Part shown: one piece after another, positions 25,791 to 35,185 of the stretch
How the letters are laid out: each line of letters starts with the position of its first letter
Numbering within the stretch: the first letter of the stretch is position 1
Source: Actimicrobium sp034313845
GTDB taxonomy: Bacteria > Pseudomonadota > Gammaproteobacteria > Burkholderiales > Burkholderiaceae_D
NCBI RefSeq assembly: GCF_034313845.1
Contig: NZ_JAVIWN010000003.1
Reading direction: 5' to 3' (one strand)
DNA length: 64,000 nucleotides
Notes under the pieces: model-generated
What the model saw: only the letters and a program-made list of their open reading frames with translations
Database searches by the model: none
What the model was told of the DNA's origin: nothing
Translations under genes and position numbers: made by a program

Positions 25791-26945
25791 ATGTCTGAGG
25801 TATTCATTGACGTGACCAGACTGGTAGGCCGATTGATGAAGGGTCGGCTGCCGACGGGTGTTGACCGTGTCAGTCTGGCGTACGTCCGGCATTTTTTTGA
25901 TCATGCGCAAGCCGTGGTGCGGCTCGGGGCACGCACTTTAGTGCTGCCACGGCAGGCATCGCGCGCGTTGTTCCGCCAATTGCTGGCTCCCTCTCCGGAT
26001 GTCAACCGGATCATGCTGTGGCTGGTCGGCCGCGAATACCTGAAATTCCAGCGTGGCCACCGCCTTCAGGGTGCCTTTTTGTTCAACACCGGCCATAGCG
26101 GATTGGAGCAACCGGGGTATCCGGAACAATTGCGTCGGCAGGGCGTACGCCCCTTGTTTCTGGTGCATGACCTGATTCCGATCAGCCATCCGGAGTATTG
26201 CCGGGCAGGCGAGCTGGCCAGGCATGAGATCCGGATGAATAACGTACTGCGTCTTGCGCAGGGTGTGATCGCCAATTCGCAGGCAACGCTCGACGCGTTG
26301 AAGGACTTTGCGCGAAAGACGGACCAGCCCACGCCGCCCGCGGTCGTGGCGCTGCTTGCTGCGCCAGTGTTTGCGGCACCTTCGCCGGTGCGGCCTGTGG
26401 CGGGACCTTATTTTGTCATCGTGAGCACGATCGAACCGCGCAAGAATCACTGGCTGCTGTTGCAGCTCTGGCGTCGCCTGGTCGAGCAGATGGGTGCCAA
26501 CGCGCCGAAGCTGGTGGTCATCGGTCAGCGTGGATGGGAATGCGAAAACGTGGTGGATTTGCTCGAGCGGTGCGAGTTGTTGCGCGATGTCGTGACCGAA
26601 CTGCCGGCCTGTTCCGACGCCGATCTGTCGACCTATCTGCATCATGCGCAAGCGTTGCTGTTTCCGTCTTTTGCCGAAGGGTATGGCATGCCGCTGGTCG
26701 AGGCGCTGTCGCATGGGGTGCCGGTGATTGCGAGTGACTTGCCGGCCTTTCGCGAAATTGCCGGGGACATCCCCGATTACCGCGACCCGCTGGATGCGCT
26801 CGGATGGATGGCCTGTATCGAGGCCTATACCCGCACGGATTCTGCCGAGCGCACGGCACAGTTAAACCGGATCGCCCGGTTTGTGCCGCCGACGTGGTCG
26901 GCGCATTTTCAGCTGGTCGAAGGCTTGATGGAGCGATTGGGATGA
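25791..26945 (+). CDS. Glycosyltransferase family 4
   Basis: A 384-residue GT4 enzyme with FIDVTRLVGRLMKGRLPTGV at the N-terminus, then LVHDLIPISHPEY, VSTIEPRKNH and SFAEGYGMPLVEALSHGVPV. It should be the fifth capsule glycosyltransferase; donor unknown. ATG 25791 is preferred over an in-frame GTG at 25776. Its stop overlaps the kpsC ATG (ATGA), coupling it to Kdo-linker synthesis. Confidence 0.88.
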   Translation: MSEVFIDVTRLVGRLMKGRLPTGVDRVSLAYVRHFFDHAQAVVRLGARTLVLPRQASRALFRQLLAPSPDVNRIMLWLVGREYLKFQRGHRLQGAFLFNTGHSGLEQPGYPEQLRRQGVRPLFLVHDLIPISHPEYCRAGELARHEIRMNNVLRLAQGVIANSQATLDALKDFARKTDQPTPPAVVALLAAPVFAAPSPVRPVAGPYFVIVSTIEPRKNHWLLLQLWRRLVEQMGANAPKLVVIGQRGWECENVVDLLERCELLRDVVTELPACSDADLSTYLHHAQALLFPSFAEGYGMPLVEALSHGVPVIASDLPAFREIAGDIPDYRDPLDALGWMACIEAYTRTDSAERTAQLNRIARFVPPTWSAHFQLVEGLMERLG

Positions 26946-28033
26946 CGCCTTCTTTTGCTGACGTTTCTGCGGTGAGTGGTCAGTTGGAGCGCGCCTTGCC
27001 GCCGCATGTTTTTGCGTTCGGGTTTTCATTCAGGAAGCGCGCCATCGTGCGTCGCTTTGTCGGTGACGTGAAGGTACGTTTTATCTGGAACAGCAGCGCC
27101 GTATCGGCGGGTAGTGCTTTGCTACTGTGGGGTAGTACTCCGCTACCGGCGGGCTTGGTGCCGGACGTGCGCGTAATCCGGATCGAAGATGGTTTTTTGC
27201 GCTCGGTAGGATTGGGTGCAGATTTGATCGCGCCGGTGTCGTGGGTGATGGATCAACGCGGGATTTATTACGATGCGACACGGCCATCGGATCTGGAGTT
27301 CCTCCTGCAACATTCCGAGTTCAGCGCCGAACTGCTTGCGCGTGCCACCTCTTTGCGACGTCGGATCGTCGACACCGGGCTGACCAAATACAACGTTGGA
27401 TCAGGCAGCTGGCGCTGTCCGCAACCGGGCAGGCGCGTCATCCTGGTGCCGGGCCAAGTTGAAGCGGACGCCTCGATCCGCTTCGGTGCGCCGGGAATCT
27501 CGACCAACATGGCGTTGCTGCAGGCGGTGAGGACGGCCAATCCGGATGCTTACGTTGTCTATAAACCCCATCCTGATGTCGTGGCCGGTTTGCGTGCCAG
27601 AGGTCAGGGCGAAGACGAGGCCCGACGCTGGTGCGACGAGGTGGTGGTCCATGTCGCGATGGCCGATCTGCTGGCGGCGGTCGATCAAGTCCATGTGCTG
27701 ACCTCGCTGGCGGGCTTCGAGGCGCTGTTGCGTGGCAAACGGGTGACTTGTTACGGACTGCCTTTTTATGCGGGATGGGGATTGACCGAGGATGTGCTGC
27801 CGATACCGCGCCGCTGTCGTCGGCTGACCCTCGATGCCCTGGTGGCAGGCGCGCTGATTCTGTATCCGGTGTATCTCTCTCGCAGCAAAAGCGAAGAGAA
27901 GTGCACACCGGAGCAAGCGCTTGATGCGTTGCTGGCCTGGCGAGCGGCGACTGGAGATGGTCTGGTTTTGTGGCGCAAGGTGTTGCGCAGTGTACTGCGC
28001 AGTGTGTTGGGTATAGCGGGGAGAAAACGATGA
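26942..28033 (+). CDS. kpsC: Half-length KpsC-like capsule Kdo transferase
   Basis: A 363-residue protein with KpsC hallmarks: IRIEDGFLRSVGLGADL, ILVPGQVEADASI, YKPHPDV and TSLAGFEALLRGK leading to YGLPFYAGWGLT. KpsC of E. coli is about 675 residues with two glycosyltransferase modules that alternate Kdo linkages. Here only one module is present, and the gene is bounded by ATGA overlaps on both sides, so it is not an obvious truncation. It should extend the Kdo linker on the lyso-phosphatidylglycerol carrier after KpsS. Which of the two linkages it makes is unclear. Confidence 0.88.
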   Translation: MTPSFADVSAVSGQLERALPPHVFAFGFSFRKRAIVRRFVGDVKVRFIWNSSAVSAGSALLLWGSTPLPAGLVPDVRVIRIEDGFLRSVGLGADLIAPVSWVMDQRGIYYDATRPSDLEFLLQHSEFSAELLARATSLRRRIVDTGLTKYNVGSGSWRCPQPGRRVILVPGQVEADASIRFGAPGISTNMALLQAVRTANPDAYVVYKPHPDVVAGLRARGQGEDEARRWCDEVVVHVAMADLLAAVDQVHVLTSLAGFEALLRGKRVTCYGLPFYAGWGLTEDVLPIPRRCRRLTLDALVAGALILYPVYLSRSKSEEKCTPEQALDALLAWRAATGDGLVLWRKVLRSVLRSVLGIAGRKR

Positions 28034-29307
28034 TTGTCAACGGCCTTGCCGGTTTTAAAGGTAGACGCATCCTGCTGTTGCAGGGACCACTCGGGCCGTT
28101 TTTCAGGCGGCTCGCGCGGGACCTGACGGCAGCCGGTGCCGAGGTGTCCAAGATAGATTTCAACGGAGGCGACTGGCTATTTTCCCAGGTGGGTGCCATC
28201 GCGTTCAGGGGAACGAGGGCGGCGTGGCCGGTCTTTTTCGAGCAGGTACTCGACGAGCGCCAGATCGACATGGTGCTGTTGTTTGGTGACTGTCGTCCGC
28301 TGCACAGCGCGGCACACGATATTGTGGTCGCGCGTGGCATCGATCTCGGCGTGTTTGAAGAGGGCTACGTCCGGCCCGATTACATCACGCTGGAACGCTT
28401 CGGCGTCAACGGGCATTCGCGGATTTCCCGTAGCCCGGTCTTTTACCTGAACACGCCAAAAATCGAGGTGGCGGCGACAGTCAATGTCGGCAACACCTTC
28501 TGGTACGCCGCAATGTGGGCGATGTTGTACTACCAGGCCAGTGTGCTGTTGCGTCCATGGTTTCGCCATTATCAGCACCATAGGCCGCTCACCATGGGCG
28601 AATGTTTGCCATGGCTGCGGGGTACCTGGCGCAAGCATTATTTTGCGCGCAAGGAAAAAGGTGTTCAGGCCGCGTTGTCCTCGACGCTGTCGGGGCAGTA
28701 TTTTCTGGTCGCATTGCAGGTCCACAATGACGCGCAATTGCACGTGCATTCCGGCTTCGGGTCGGTGCCCACCTTTATCGAAACCGTGGTGTCGTCTTTC
28801 GCCCGCTTCGGGCCTGTTGGTACGGATCTGGTAATCAAGCAACACCCGCTGGAGCGCGGCTATCACGATTACTCGCAACTGGTGAGTGAACTGGCCCAGG
28901 CGCTGGGCATACCGAATCGCGTGCGCTACATCCATGACCAGCATTTGCCGACCTTGCTGGAACACGCCCGTGGGGTCGTGCTGATCAATAGCACCGTGGG
29001 ACTTTCTGCGTTGTCGCATGGAACGCCACTGAAGGTCTGTGGCAACGCGATCTATGATATGCCGGGTCTGACGTATCAGGGACCGCTGGACGATTTCTGG
29101 CCGCAGGCCGAGGACCTCACCGTGGATGCGGAACTTTACCTGCGCTTTCGAAATTATCTGATCGAGCGCACCCAATTAAATGGCAGCTTTTACCAGCGAC
29201 TGGATATCACGGGGTCGTCTGCCGGATTGGTCTGGGCAGTGGCGGGCGGCGGGCCCGACGGCGCAGAGATGGTCGGTAAAGAGGTTTTGCAGCACGCGCT
29301 TTTGTGA
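28030..29307 (+). CDS. kpsS: Capsule Kdo transferase KpsS
   Basis: A 425-residue KpsS-family enzyme that adds the first beta-Kdo to phosphatidylglycerol to start the capsule linker at the inner membrane. Visible are LLLQGPLGPFFRRLA, LFGDCRPLHSAA, VFEEGYVRPDYITLE, IKQHPLERG and LINSTVGLSALSHGTPLK. ATG 28030 overlaps the kpsC stop; an upstream in-frame start at 27970 would lie in kpsC. It is the last capsule gene. No clear hairpin terminator follows, and the next genes are on the opposite strand. Confidence 0.93.
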   Translation: MIVNGLAGFKGRRILLLQGPLGPFFRRLARDLTAAGAEVSKIDFNGGDWLFSQVGAIAFRGTRAAWPVFFEQVLDERQIDMVLLFGDCRPLHSAAHDIVVARGIDLGVFEEGYVRPDYITLERFGVNGHSRISRSPVFYLNTPKIEVAATVNVGNTFWYAAMWAMLYYQASVLLRPWFRHYQHHRPLTMGECLPWLRGTWRKHYFARKEKGVQAALSSTLSGQYFLVALQVHNDAQLHVHSGFGSVPTFIETVVSSFARFGPVGTDLVIKQHPLERGYHDYSQLVSELAQALGIPNRVRYIHDQHLPTLLEHARGVVLINSTVGLSALSHGTPLKVCGNAIYDMPGLTYQGPLDDFWPQAEDLTVDAELYLRFRNYLIERTQLNGSFYQRLDITGSSAGLVWAVAGGGPDGAEMVGKEVLQHALL

Positions 29308-29351
29308 GGTCATGGACAACCTGATCGGGTGTGACACGAGGCTCGTTGGCG

Positions 29352-29840
29352 TTATCCGATAGCCACTACCCCGACATAGCCCGCCGGCAGCATCAGCATG
29401 GAACATCTTTCATCGTGCATCACCGGCGCGCCCGCCCATTCCACCAGCCCGCAGCCGTGCCGCTTGAGCTGCGCTTCACGCCGTGTCCATTCCTGCGCAA
29501 AGCAGTGCGCCCGGCGATCGTCACCACAACCGGCAAGTCGCGCCGTCGCAGCAGGGCCAAGATAGTCCCGCGCCACCGCTTCCCAGTCCGGTATCGGCTT
29601 TTCCTCTAACCGCATCAGATCGATGCCGACCGGACCATGACGATGTACCGCAGCGACCGAGAAGCCGGGCGCATGCGAGATCGATACGCTAGCCTGCGCA
29701 GCCAACTCGCCCAGCGCCTGCCGCACCAGCAAGCGCGCTTGGGTACGGTCTTCGCCCTGCGGCGTGTGCACACCGATCAGCAGCAAGCCCGATGCCGGCA
29801 TCACCAGCGGTCCTGGCCAGTGCTGTACCGCCAGCGTCAT
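29352..29840 (-). CDS. Short Sfp-type 4'-phosphopantetheinyl transferase
   Basis: A 162-residue protein with PPTase motifs: SISHAPGFSVAAV, VGIDLMRLEEKPI and the Mg/CoA motif AQEWTRREAQLK. It should move phosphopantetheine from CoA to the carrier-protein Ser of the adjacent synthetase. It begins 1 bp after the stop of that gene on the same strand, so dedicated activation is likely. It is short compared with Sfp (about 220 residues), nearer to AcpS-like or minimal forms. The WTRREAQLK variant of the usual WTxKEAxxK keeps the Glu. Confidence 0.85.
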   Translation of the reverse strand: MTLAVQHWPGPLVMPASGLLLIGVHTPQGEDRTQARLLVRQALGELAAQASVSISHAPGFSVAAVHRHGPVGIDLMRLEEKPIPDWEAVARDYLGPAATARLAGCGDDRRAHCFAQEWTRREAQLKRHGCGLVEWAGAPVMHDERCSMLMLPAGYVGVVAIG

Positions 29841-29841
29841 C

Positions 29842-32800
29842 TCAGAAGATTGCCGGGGCAGCAGGGCAGCCGCGCCAGCTTGATCCGGCCGGGATGAATT
29901 CGCCTTTCATCACTAGTGTGAGTGCACCCAGTCGCGCATCGTCGCCGACGACCGCTCCGTACAGCACCAGACTGCGCGGCCCCATGTAGACGCGCTTGCC
30001 GATGATGACATGGTCGATCTTCATCACGCGGTCTTCAAACAGATGGGTTTGCGGACAGGCCAGCGCATTGATTTCGCTGTGGTCGCCGATGCTCACGCAA
30101 TCGAATTCGGTGATCTGGGTGGTATCCATGTAGACCCCGCGACCAATCTTGCAACCGAGCAGACGCAAGGCCCACGGCAGCATTGGCGTGCCGCGCAGGT
30201 AGTTCATGAAGTTCAGTACGGCGACCCCTTCGTACAGGTTGGTGGCGGCTTCCGACAGCCACACGAAGGGCGTCCACATGGGTACGCTGCGCTGGCCGTA
30301 ACGCCCCAGCAGCAGCCATTTGAACAGGGCCACGAACAGGAAACTGCCAGCGCCATACGCCATTCCGGTCAATGCCAGGCTGCGCAACACCGGCCACCAG
30401 ACCCCGGCGCCGGCCAGCGGCATCAGGTCGAGTACGACGGTATAGCCGACTGCAGTGACGATGGCGTGCGGGGCAATGATGCGGAAGCCTTCGATCAGAC
30501 CACGCGCCAGGCGGCGTTGTGGCGATGGATGGAAGGTCAGGTTTTCCGGGAAACCGCTGACGGTCTCGCGTGCCGGCAAATTGATCGGTGGCGAGCCGAA
30601 CCAGGTATCGCCTTCTTTCATCTGGTGGTTTTCCGGCGCACGCGAACAGACGCCGATCAGCACGTTCTCGGGCAAGGTCGTTCCATCGGGGATGTAGGCC
30701 GCATTGCCCACGAAGCTGCGCTTTGAAATCACCGTTGGCTGCATCGTCATCCAGCCGCCATCGATCTGTTCGTCGCCCAGCAGCACGGCGTCGGCGATGA
30801 AGGTTTCATCACCCAGCGTGAGCATGTCCGGGATCACGCCGAGTGCGGTCGAGATTTCGGCATCGCGGCCGACTTTGGCACCGAGCAGCCGATACCAGAT
30901 TGGCGCGAACACGGTCGCATAGACGCCGTGCAGCACGTGCAGGCTCGATTCCTGAATCTGGTTGACCAGCCATTTGCGGCAGTAGACATTGCTGTGTACC
31001 GGCCAGCTACCTGGCTGCAGTTTCGGTAGCAAACCCCAGCGGATGCCGGCCGACAACAATGCGGTACACAGGATCATCACGGCGGCGGCGGGGCAGGCCA
31101 TGATGAAGTACTTGGTCAGCTGGAAGGCTTCGTTGGAACTTTGCAGCCACGGCGAACGCTCGGCGTCATCGAGCCAGTCGATCAGCATGAAACTCGGGAA
31201 TACCGGCATGAAAAACAGCGTCGTGATCAGTAGCGCGCCGAACACGAAATAGACCGCTTCGCAGCTCAGGCGCAAGTTTGATACGGGCGGACGCGGCCGG
31301 TTCGAGGTCATGTCGAACGGGCCGGTATCGTTGGCGGGCGAACCGCTCCAGTTCCGTCCGGCCGGGATCGCCATGCCATCGCTGAGGGCTGACTGGGCAT
31401 CGAGATGACCGTAATCGCCGATGCTGGTATTGCCTTCCAAAATCGAATACGAACCGACGCAGGTGTGTTCGCCCAGCGTGATCGCGCCGATGAGCAGTTC
31501 GCCGTGCTGGACCCGGGCGTTTTCAAAATTGGTCGCGTTGCCGATACTGGTGCCGGAACCGACGGTCAGCAGGTGCGGGGCACGCAGCGTCATCGAGCCG
31601 ATCACGACATCGCTGCCGATACGCGCGCCGAGTGCCCGCAGCCAGCCGTTGTAGAGCGACGAACCGCTCAGCAGATAAGTCGGCGCGGATTCGATCACGC
31701 GGTCGGCTAGCCACCAGCGGTAATAGGTCAATCCCCAGAGCGGATAGCGGCCGGGTTTCAGACGGCGCACCAGCAGCAGGTGCGCGACGATGGCAAAGCC
31801 GAATTCAAGCAGCGTGGCCAGCATGAAAACGCCCACCGAAGCGGCGATCGCGACCGGTAGCGAGTCCCCCGGATCGCCGGTGAAATAGTGGTAAGTAAAG
31901 AAGGGTGCCAGCCATTGCGCCATGCGCAAGGCCACCAGTGCGGGGATGGCAGCGGTTTGTCCGGCACCGCACAACCAGCGTCGCCAGGCCGCCGGCGGCG
32001 TCCAGTTCAGGTCGGGTGCAACTGTCGCCGGTGGCGCTTCGGCCAGCACGTCGGCGATGCGTCCGATCAGCCGGTTCTTGTAGATGTCGCTGACGGTCAC
32101 ATGGGCAAAGCGCGGGTCGGCGCGCAAGGCCGAGGCCAGTCGCGCGGCAAACAGCGAATGGCCGCCGAGGTCGCTAAAGAAATCCAGCGTGCGCCGGATT
32201 GGCTGGCCCGGAAAGAGTTTGCCGAGCGCGCCGAAGAGCGCTTCTTCGGCCATGTTCAGCGGCGCGTCCGACGCCGCTGCATCAACCGCAACAAACGTCA
32301 GCGCACGCGCCTTGAGGCTGTTGCGATCAATCTTGCCGGAGGTCAGGCGCGGCATTTCGGGCAGGGTTTCGTAGTGGCCCGGCACCATGTACGGTGGCAG
32401 CACCTGCATCAGCGCGGCGCGCAGCGTGGCTGGCGTTGGCACCGTGCTCGCGTCGGCGACGAGGAAAGCTACCAGCTGGTCGATGCCGGCTTCCTGACGC
32501 AGCAGCACGGCGGCGGTGCCGACACCGGTCTGCTCGACCAGCACTGCTTCGATCTCGCCGAGCTCGACCCGAAAGCCGCGGATCTTGACTTGCGAATCGG
32601 TGCGGCCAAGGCAATCGACATTGCCGTGCGCGTCGATGCGGGCGAGGTCGCCGGTGCGGTACAGACGGCGATCCTGTTCGCCGGTCGACCATGGATTGGT
32701 GAGGAATTTTTCAGCAGTCAGGTCGGGCCGGCCCAGATAGCCCAGTGCCACACCGGGACCGGTGATGGCCAGCTCGCCCAGTGCGCCGCGTGGCAGCAGC

Positions 32801-33846
32801 GTCAGTGTCCGGGCCGGATCGGGATCGATCACCATCAGGCCGTAGTTGGGCAGCGGCCGGCCAATCGTGACCGGCTCGCCGGCGTGCAGTGCAGCCAGGC
32901 TGGCCGAGACCGTTGCTTCGGTCGGGCCATAGGTATTGAACAGCTGGCGACCGGGCTTGGCCCAGCGTGCCACCAGCGTCTGCGGACACATTTCGCCACC
33001 CAGGTTGATCAGGCGCAGGCTGTCGACGTCGTGGCTGAACAGGGCCAGCAGCGTCGGCACCGCATGCAGCACCGTGACCTGATTGTTGGCCAGCGCCAGC
33101 GGCAAGGCTTCGGGGTCGGCAGCCAGTTCTTTCGGGGCTAGCCAGAGCGTGGCACCGACCAGATAGCTGATCCAGATTTCTTCAAACGACATATCGAAGG
33201 CGACTGAAAAACCCTGATAGACGCGGTCGCTGGCGCGCACGTCCAGCACCGCGTTTTCGCTGCGCAGAAAATGGCAGATTGCGGCCTGGCTGATCTCGAT
33301 GCCCTTCGGTTTGCCGGTCGAGCCGGACGTGTAAATCACGTAGGCCGGATCGTGCGCCCGCACGTCGCTGCGACGGGCATCGGTGGTGGTGGCGAGCAGG
33401 CCTTCGATGGTCCGGACCGGACAGCTGACGCTCATCAGTTGCGGCGCAAAGTGCAGGCAGCTGACGATGCCGGTGGCTTTCGCATCCTCGAGGCAAACCG
33501 CGATCCGCTCGACGGGCGTATCGGCATCGAACGGCAACCAGCCGGCACCGCTCTTGGCGATGCCGAGCTGGGCGATCAGCAGGTCGATCCCGCGTGGCAG
33601 CCACAGGCCGACCAGCTGGCCGGCACCGACGCCGCTGGCGATCAGGCCGGCCGCAATGCGGTCGGCGGCGGCGTCGAGTTCGGCGTAGGTCAGCTGGCGC
33701 TGGTCGAAGATCAGCGCGATCTGGTCGGGTGTGCGCTGGGCGCTGGCTTCAAACAGATCGGCCAGCACTTCATTACGGATCAGGTCGGGGCGGGACGGGC
33801 CCTGCAGGATGTCATGCAGGGCGTCGGAAAGCGGCAAGGAATTCAT
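29842..33846 (-). CDS. Pls/PosA-family single-module NRPS (A-PCP-membrane LbH repeats)
   Basis: 1334 residues. The adenylation domain (about 30-510) has YTSGSTGKPKG, YGPTEATV, YRTGDLARID and the catalytic LTSGKIDRN Lys 505. The carrier domain (about 530-605) has DLGGHSLFAARL, with Ser 564 as the pantetheine site. There is no condensation or thioesterase domain. The C-terminal 700 residues hold about six TM helices and three tandem left-handed beta-helix (hexapeptide) units, each ending W-x-G-x-P. This is the layout of epsilon-poly-L-lysine synthetase (Pls) and the TIGR02353 terminal domain. It should activate one amino acid and polymerise or transfer it at the inner membrane. By-eye alignment to GrsA gives the pocket code D-M-E-H-I-L-T-V-S-K; an acidic residue at the third position suits a basic substrate. 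Confidence 0.88.
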   Translation of the reverse strand: MNSLPLSDALHDILQGPSRPDLIRNEVLADLFEASAQRTPDQIALIFDQRQLTYAELDAAADRIAAGLIASGVGAGQLVGLWLPRGIDLLIAQLGIAKSGAGWLPFDADTPVERIAVCLEDAKATGIVSCLHFAPQLMSVSCPVRTIEGLLATTTDARRSDVRAHDPAYVIYTSGSTGKPKGIEISQAAICHFLRSENAVLDVRASDRVYQGFSVAFDMSFEEIWISYLVGATLWLAPKELAADPEALPLALANNQVTVLHAVPTLLALFSHDVDSLRLINLGGEMCPQTLVARWAKPGRQLFNTYGPTEATVSASLAALHAGEPVTIGRPLPNYGLMVIDPDPARTLTLLPRGALGELAITGPGVALGYLGRPDLTAEKFLTNPWSTGEQDRRLYRTGDLARIDAHGNVDCLGRTDSQVKIRGFRVELGEIEAVLVEQTGVGTAAVLLRQEAGIDQLVAFLVADASTVPTPATLRAALMQVLPPYMVPGHYETLPEMPRLTSGKIDRNSLKARALTFVAVDAAASDAPLNMAEEALFGALGKLFPGQPIRRTLDFFSDLGGHSLFAARLASALRADPRFAHVTVSDIYKNRLIGRIADVLAEAPPATVAPDLNWTPPAAWRRWLCGAGQTAAIPALVALRMAQWLAPFFTYHYFTGDPGDSLPVAIAASVGVFMLATLLEFGFAIVAHLLLVRRLKPGRYPLWGLTYYRWWLADRVIESAPTYLLSGSSLYNGWLRALGARIGSDVVIGSMTLRAPHLLTVGSGTSIGNATNFENARVQHGELLIGAITLGEHTCVGSYSILEGNTSIGDYGHLDAQSALSDGMAIPAGRNWSGSPANDTGPFDMTSNRPRPPVSNLRLSCEAVYFVFGALLITTLFFMPVFPSFMLIDWLDDAERSPWLQSSNEAFQLTKYFIMACPAAAVMILCTALLSAGIRWGLLPKLQPGSWPVHSNVYCRKWLVNQIQESSLHVLHGVYATVFAPIWYRLLGAKVGRDAEISTALGVIPDMLTLGDETFIADAVLLGDEQIDGGWMTMQPTVISKRSFVGNAAYIPDGTTLPENVLIGVCSRAPENHQMKEGDTWFGSPPINLPARETVSGFPENLTFHPSPQRRLARGLIEGFRIIAPHAIVTAVGYTVVLDLMPLAGAGVWWPVLRSLALTGMAYGAGSFLFVALFKWLLLGRYGQRSVPMWTPFVWLSEAATNLYEGVAVLNFMNYLRGTPMLPWALRLLGCKIGRGVYMDTTQITEFDCVSIGDHSEINALACPQTHLFEDRVMKIDHVIIGKRVYMGPRSLVLYGAVVGDDARLGALTLVMKGEFIPAGSSWRGCPAAPAIF

Positions 33847-33907
33847 CTGGAGCCAATGGCGGAAAACGCAGAGATTATCACGCCATGGGGTGCAAAGCCG
33901 ACTCGTT

Positions 33908-35185
33908 TCAGTCGCCCGGAATCGCCCGGTTGCGGGCGACGTCGAAGGCTGTCACGGGTGGTTGCGCATTGCCCCATGTGGCACGCGTGTATGACACCAC
34001 CGCAGCGACTTCGGCATCGCTCAGGATGGCGGCAAACGGCGGCATGCCATACGGCCGTGGATTGCCGCCGGTGCTGGGCGGGAAACCGCCGTTGAGGACG
34101 ATGCGGATCGGATTGATGGCCGACTCCATCGTGATGGCGCGGTTGCCGGCCAGAGGCGGATAGTGCGGCGGGATGCCGCCGCCATCGGCGCGGTGGCAGT
34201 TGACGCAATGCTGTTCATAGAGCTTGCTGCCGAGCCGTTGTGTGCGCTCATCGAGCACCACCGGAGGCAAGGCCGCTTCGCTGGTTTGCGGCAGCGATTT
34301 CAGATACCCGGCCATCGCCTGCAAGTCCGGTGTGGACAGATGCTGCAAGCTGGACCCGACCACTTCAGCCATCGGGCCGAATACGGCACCACGCGGCGAG
34401 ATACCGGTTTGCAGCAAGTCGACGATGTGGGATGGCTGCCAGTCGCCGAGACCGGCTTCGCTACTCGATGTCAGCGACGGGGCATACCAGTCCAGCACCG
34501 GGATCAGGCCACCGTCGAGTCCGCCACGGCTACCACCGAGCGTGGTGCGGCTGGCATGGCAGGCGCTGCAATGACCGAGGCCCTCGACCAGATAAGCACC
34601 GCGATTCCAGACGGCTGTCTGGCTCGCATCGACTTCTTGCGTGCCCGGCGTGAAATACAGCACTCGCCATGCCGCCAGCAGTGGACGCTGGTTGTATGGA
34701 AAGCGCAGCGTGTTCGGCAGGTTCTCTTGCGCGACCGGTGCCAGCGTCTTGAAGTAGGCGTACATCGCATCGCTGTCGGGCCGCGTCATGCGGGTGTAAC
34801 TGGTGTACGGAAAAGCCGGGTACAGAAAGCTGCCGTCAGGCGATTTGCCGTTGTGCAGCGCCCGCCAGAAATCATCGGCCGACCAGTTGCCCAGGCCGCT
34901 GGTTTTGTCCTGGGTCAGATTGGGGGAATAGATGGTGCCGAACGGGGTGGCGATCGGCCGACCGCCGGCATACTGCGCGCCGCCGCGCACGGTGTGGCAA
35001 CCCATGCAATTGCCCGCCAGCGCCAGATACTTGCCTTGCGCGACCTGGATGGCGGAACCGGTGATCGGTACGCCGACGGCATCCTGACCGGGAGTGCGGA
35101 CGAATTCTTTCGTGATCAGCAGGGCGGGGATCGCCAGCAACAGGAACAGGGCGATGCGCAGAAATTGTTTCATGGTCTTCGTCAT
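33908..35185 (-). CDS. Membrane-anchored triheme c-type cytochrome (alcohol/gluconate dehydrogenase type)
   Basis: 425 residues with an N-terminal hydrophobic anchor/signal (FLRIALFLLLAIPALLI). Three heme motifs are seen: CMGCH (C60-H64), CSACH (C206-H210) and CVNCH (C327-H331). The overall pattern, including IYSPNLTQDKTSGLG, matches the triheme cytochrome subunits that pass electrons from periplasmic sugar or alcohol dehydrogenases to ubiquinone. No dehydrogenase subunit is next to it, so the partner is unknown. ATG 35185 overlaps the stop of the upstream cytochrome by 4 bp; MKQF at 35173 is an alternative start. Confidence 0.87.
   Translation of the reverse strand: MTKTMKQFLRIALFLLLAIPALLITKEFVRTPGQDAVGVPITGSAIQVAQGKYLALAGNCMGCHTVRGGAQYAGGRPIATPFGTIYSPNLTQDKTSGLGNWSADDFWRALHNGKSPDGSFLYPAFPYTSYTRMTRPDSDAMYAYFKTLAPVAQENLPNTLRFPYNQRPLLAAWRVLYFTPGTQEVDASQTAVWNRGAYLVEGLGHCSACHASRTTLGGSRGGLDGGLIPVLDWYAPSLTSSSEAGLGDWQPSHIVDLLQTGISPRGAVFGPMAEVVGSSLQHLSTPDLQAMAGYLKSLPQTSEAALPPVVLDERTQRLGSKLYEQHCVNCHRADGGGIPPHYPPLAGNRAITMESAINPIRIVLNGGFPPSTGGNPRPYGMPPFAAILSDAEVAAVVSYTRATWGNAQPPVTAFDVARNRAIPGD

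Noticed and set aside
31888..33141. 417-residue plus-strand frame opposite the NRPS adenylation domain
   Set aside because: Composition is typical of an antisense shadow, and the minus-strand frame holds all NRPS core motifs.
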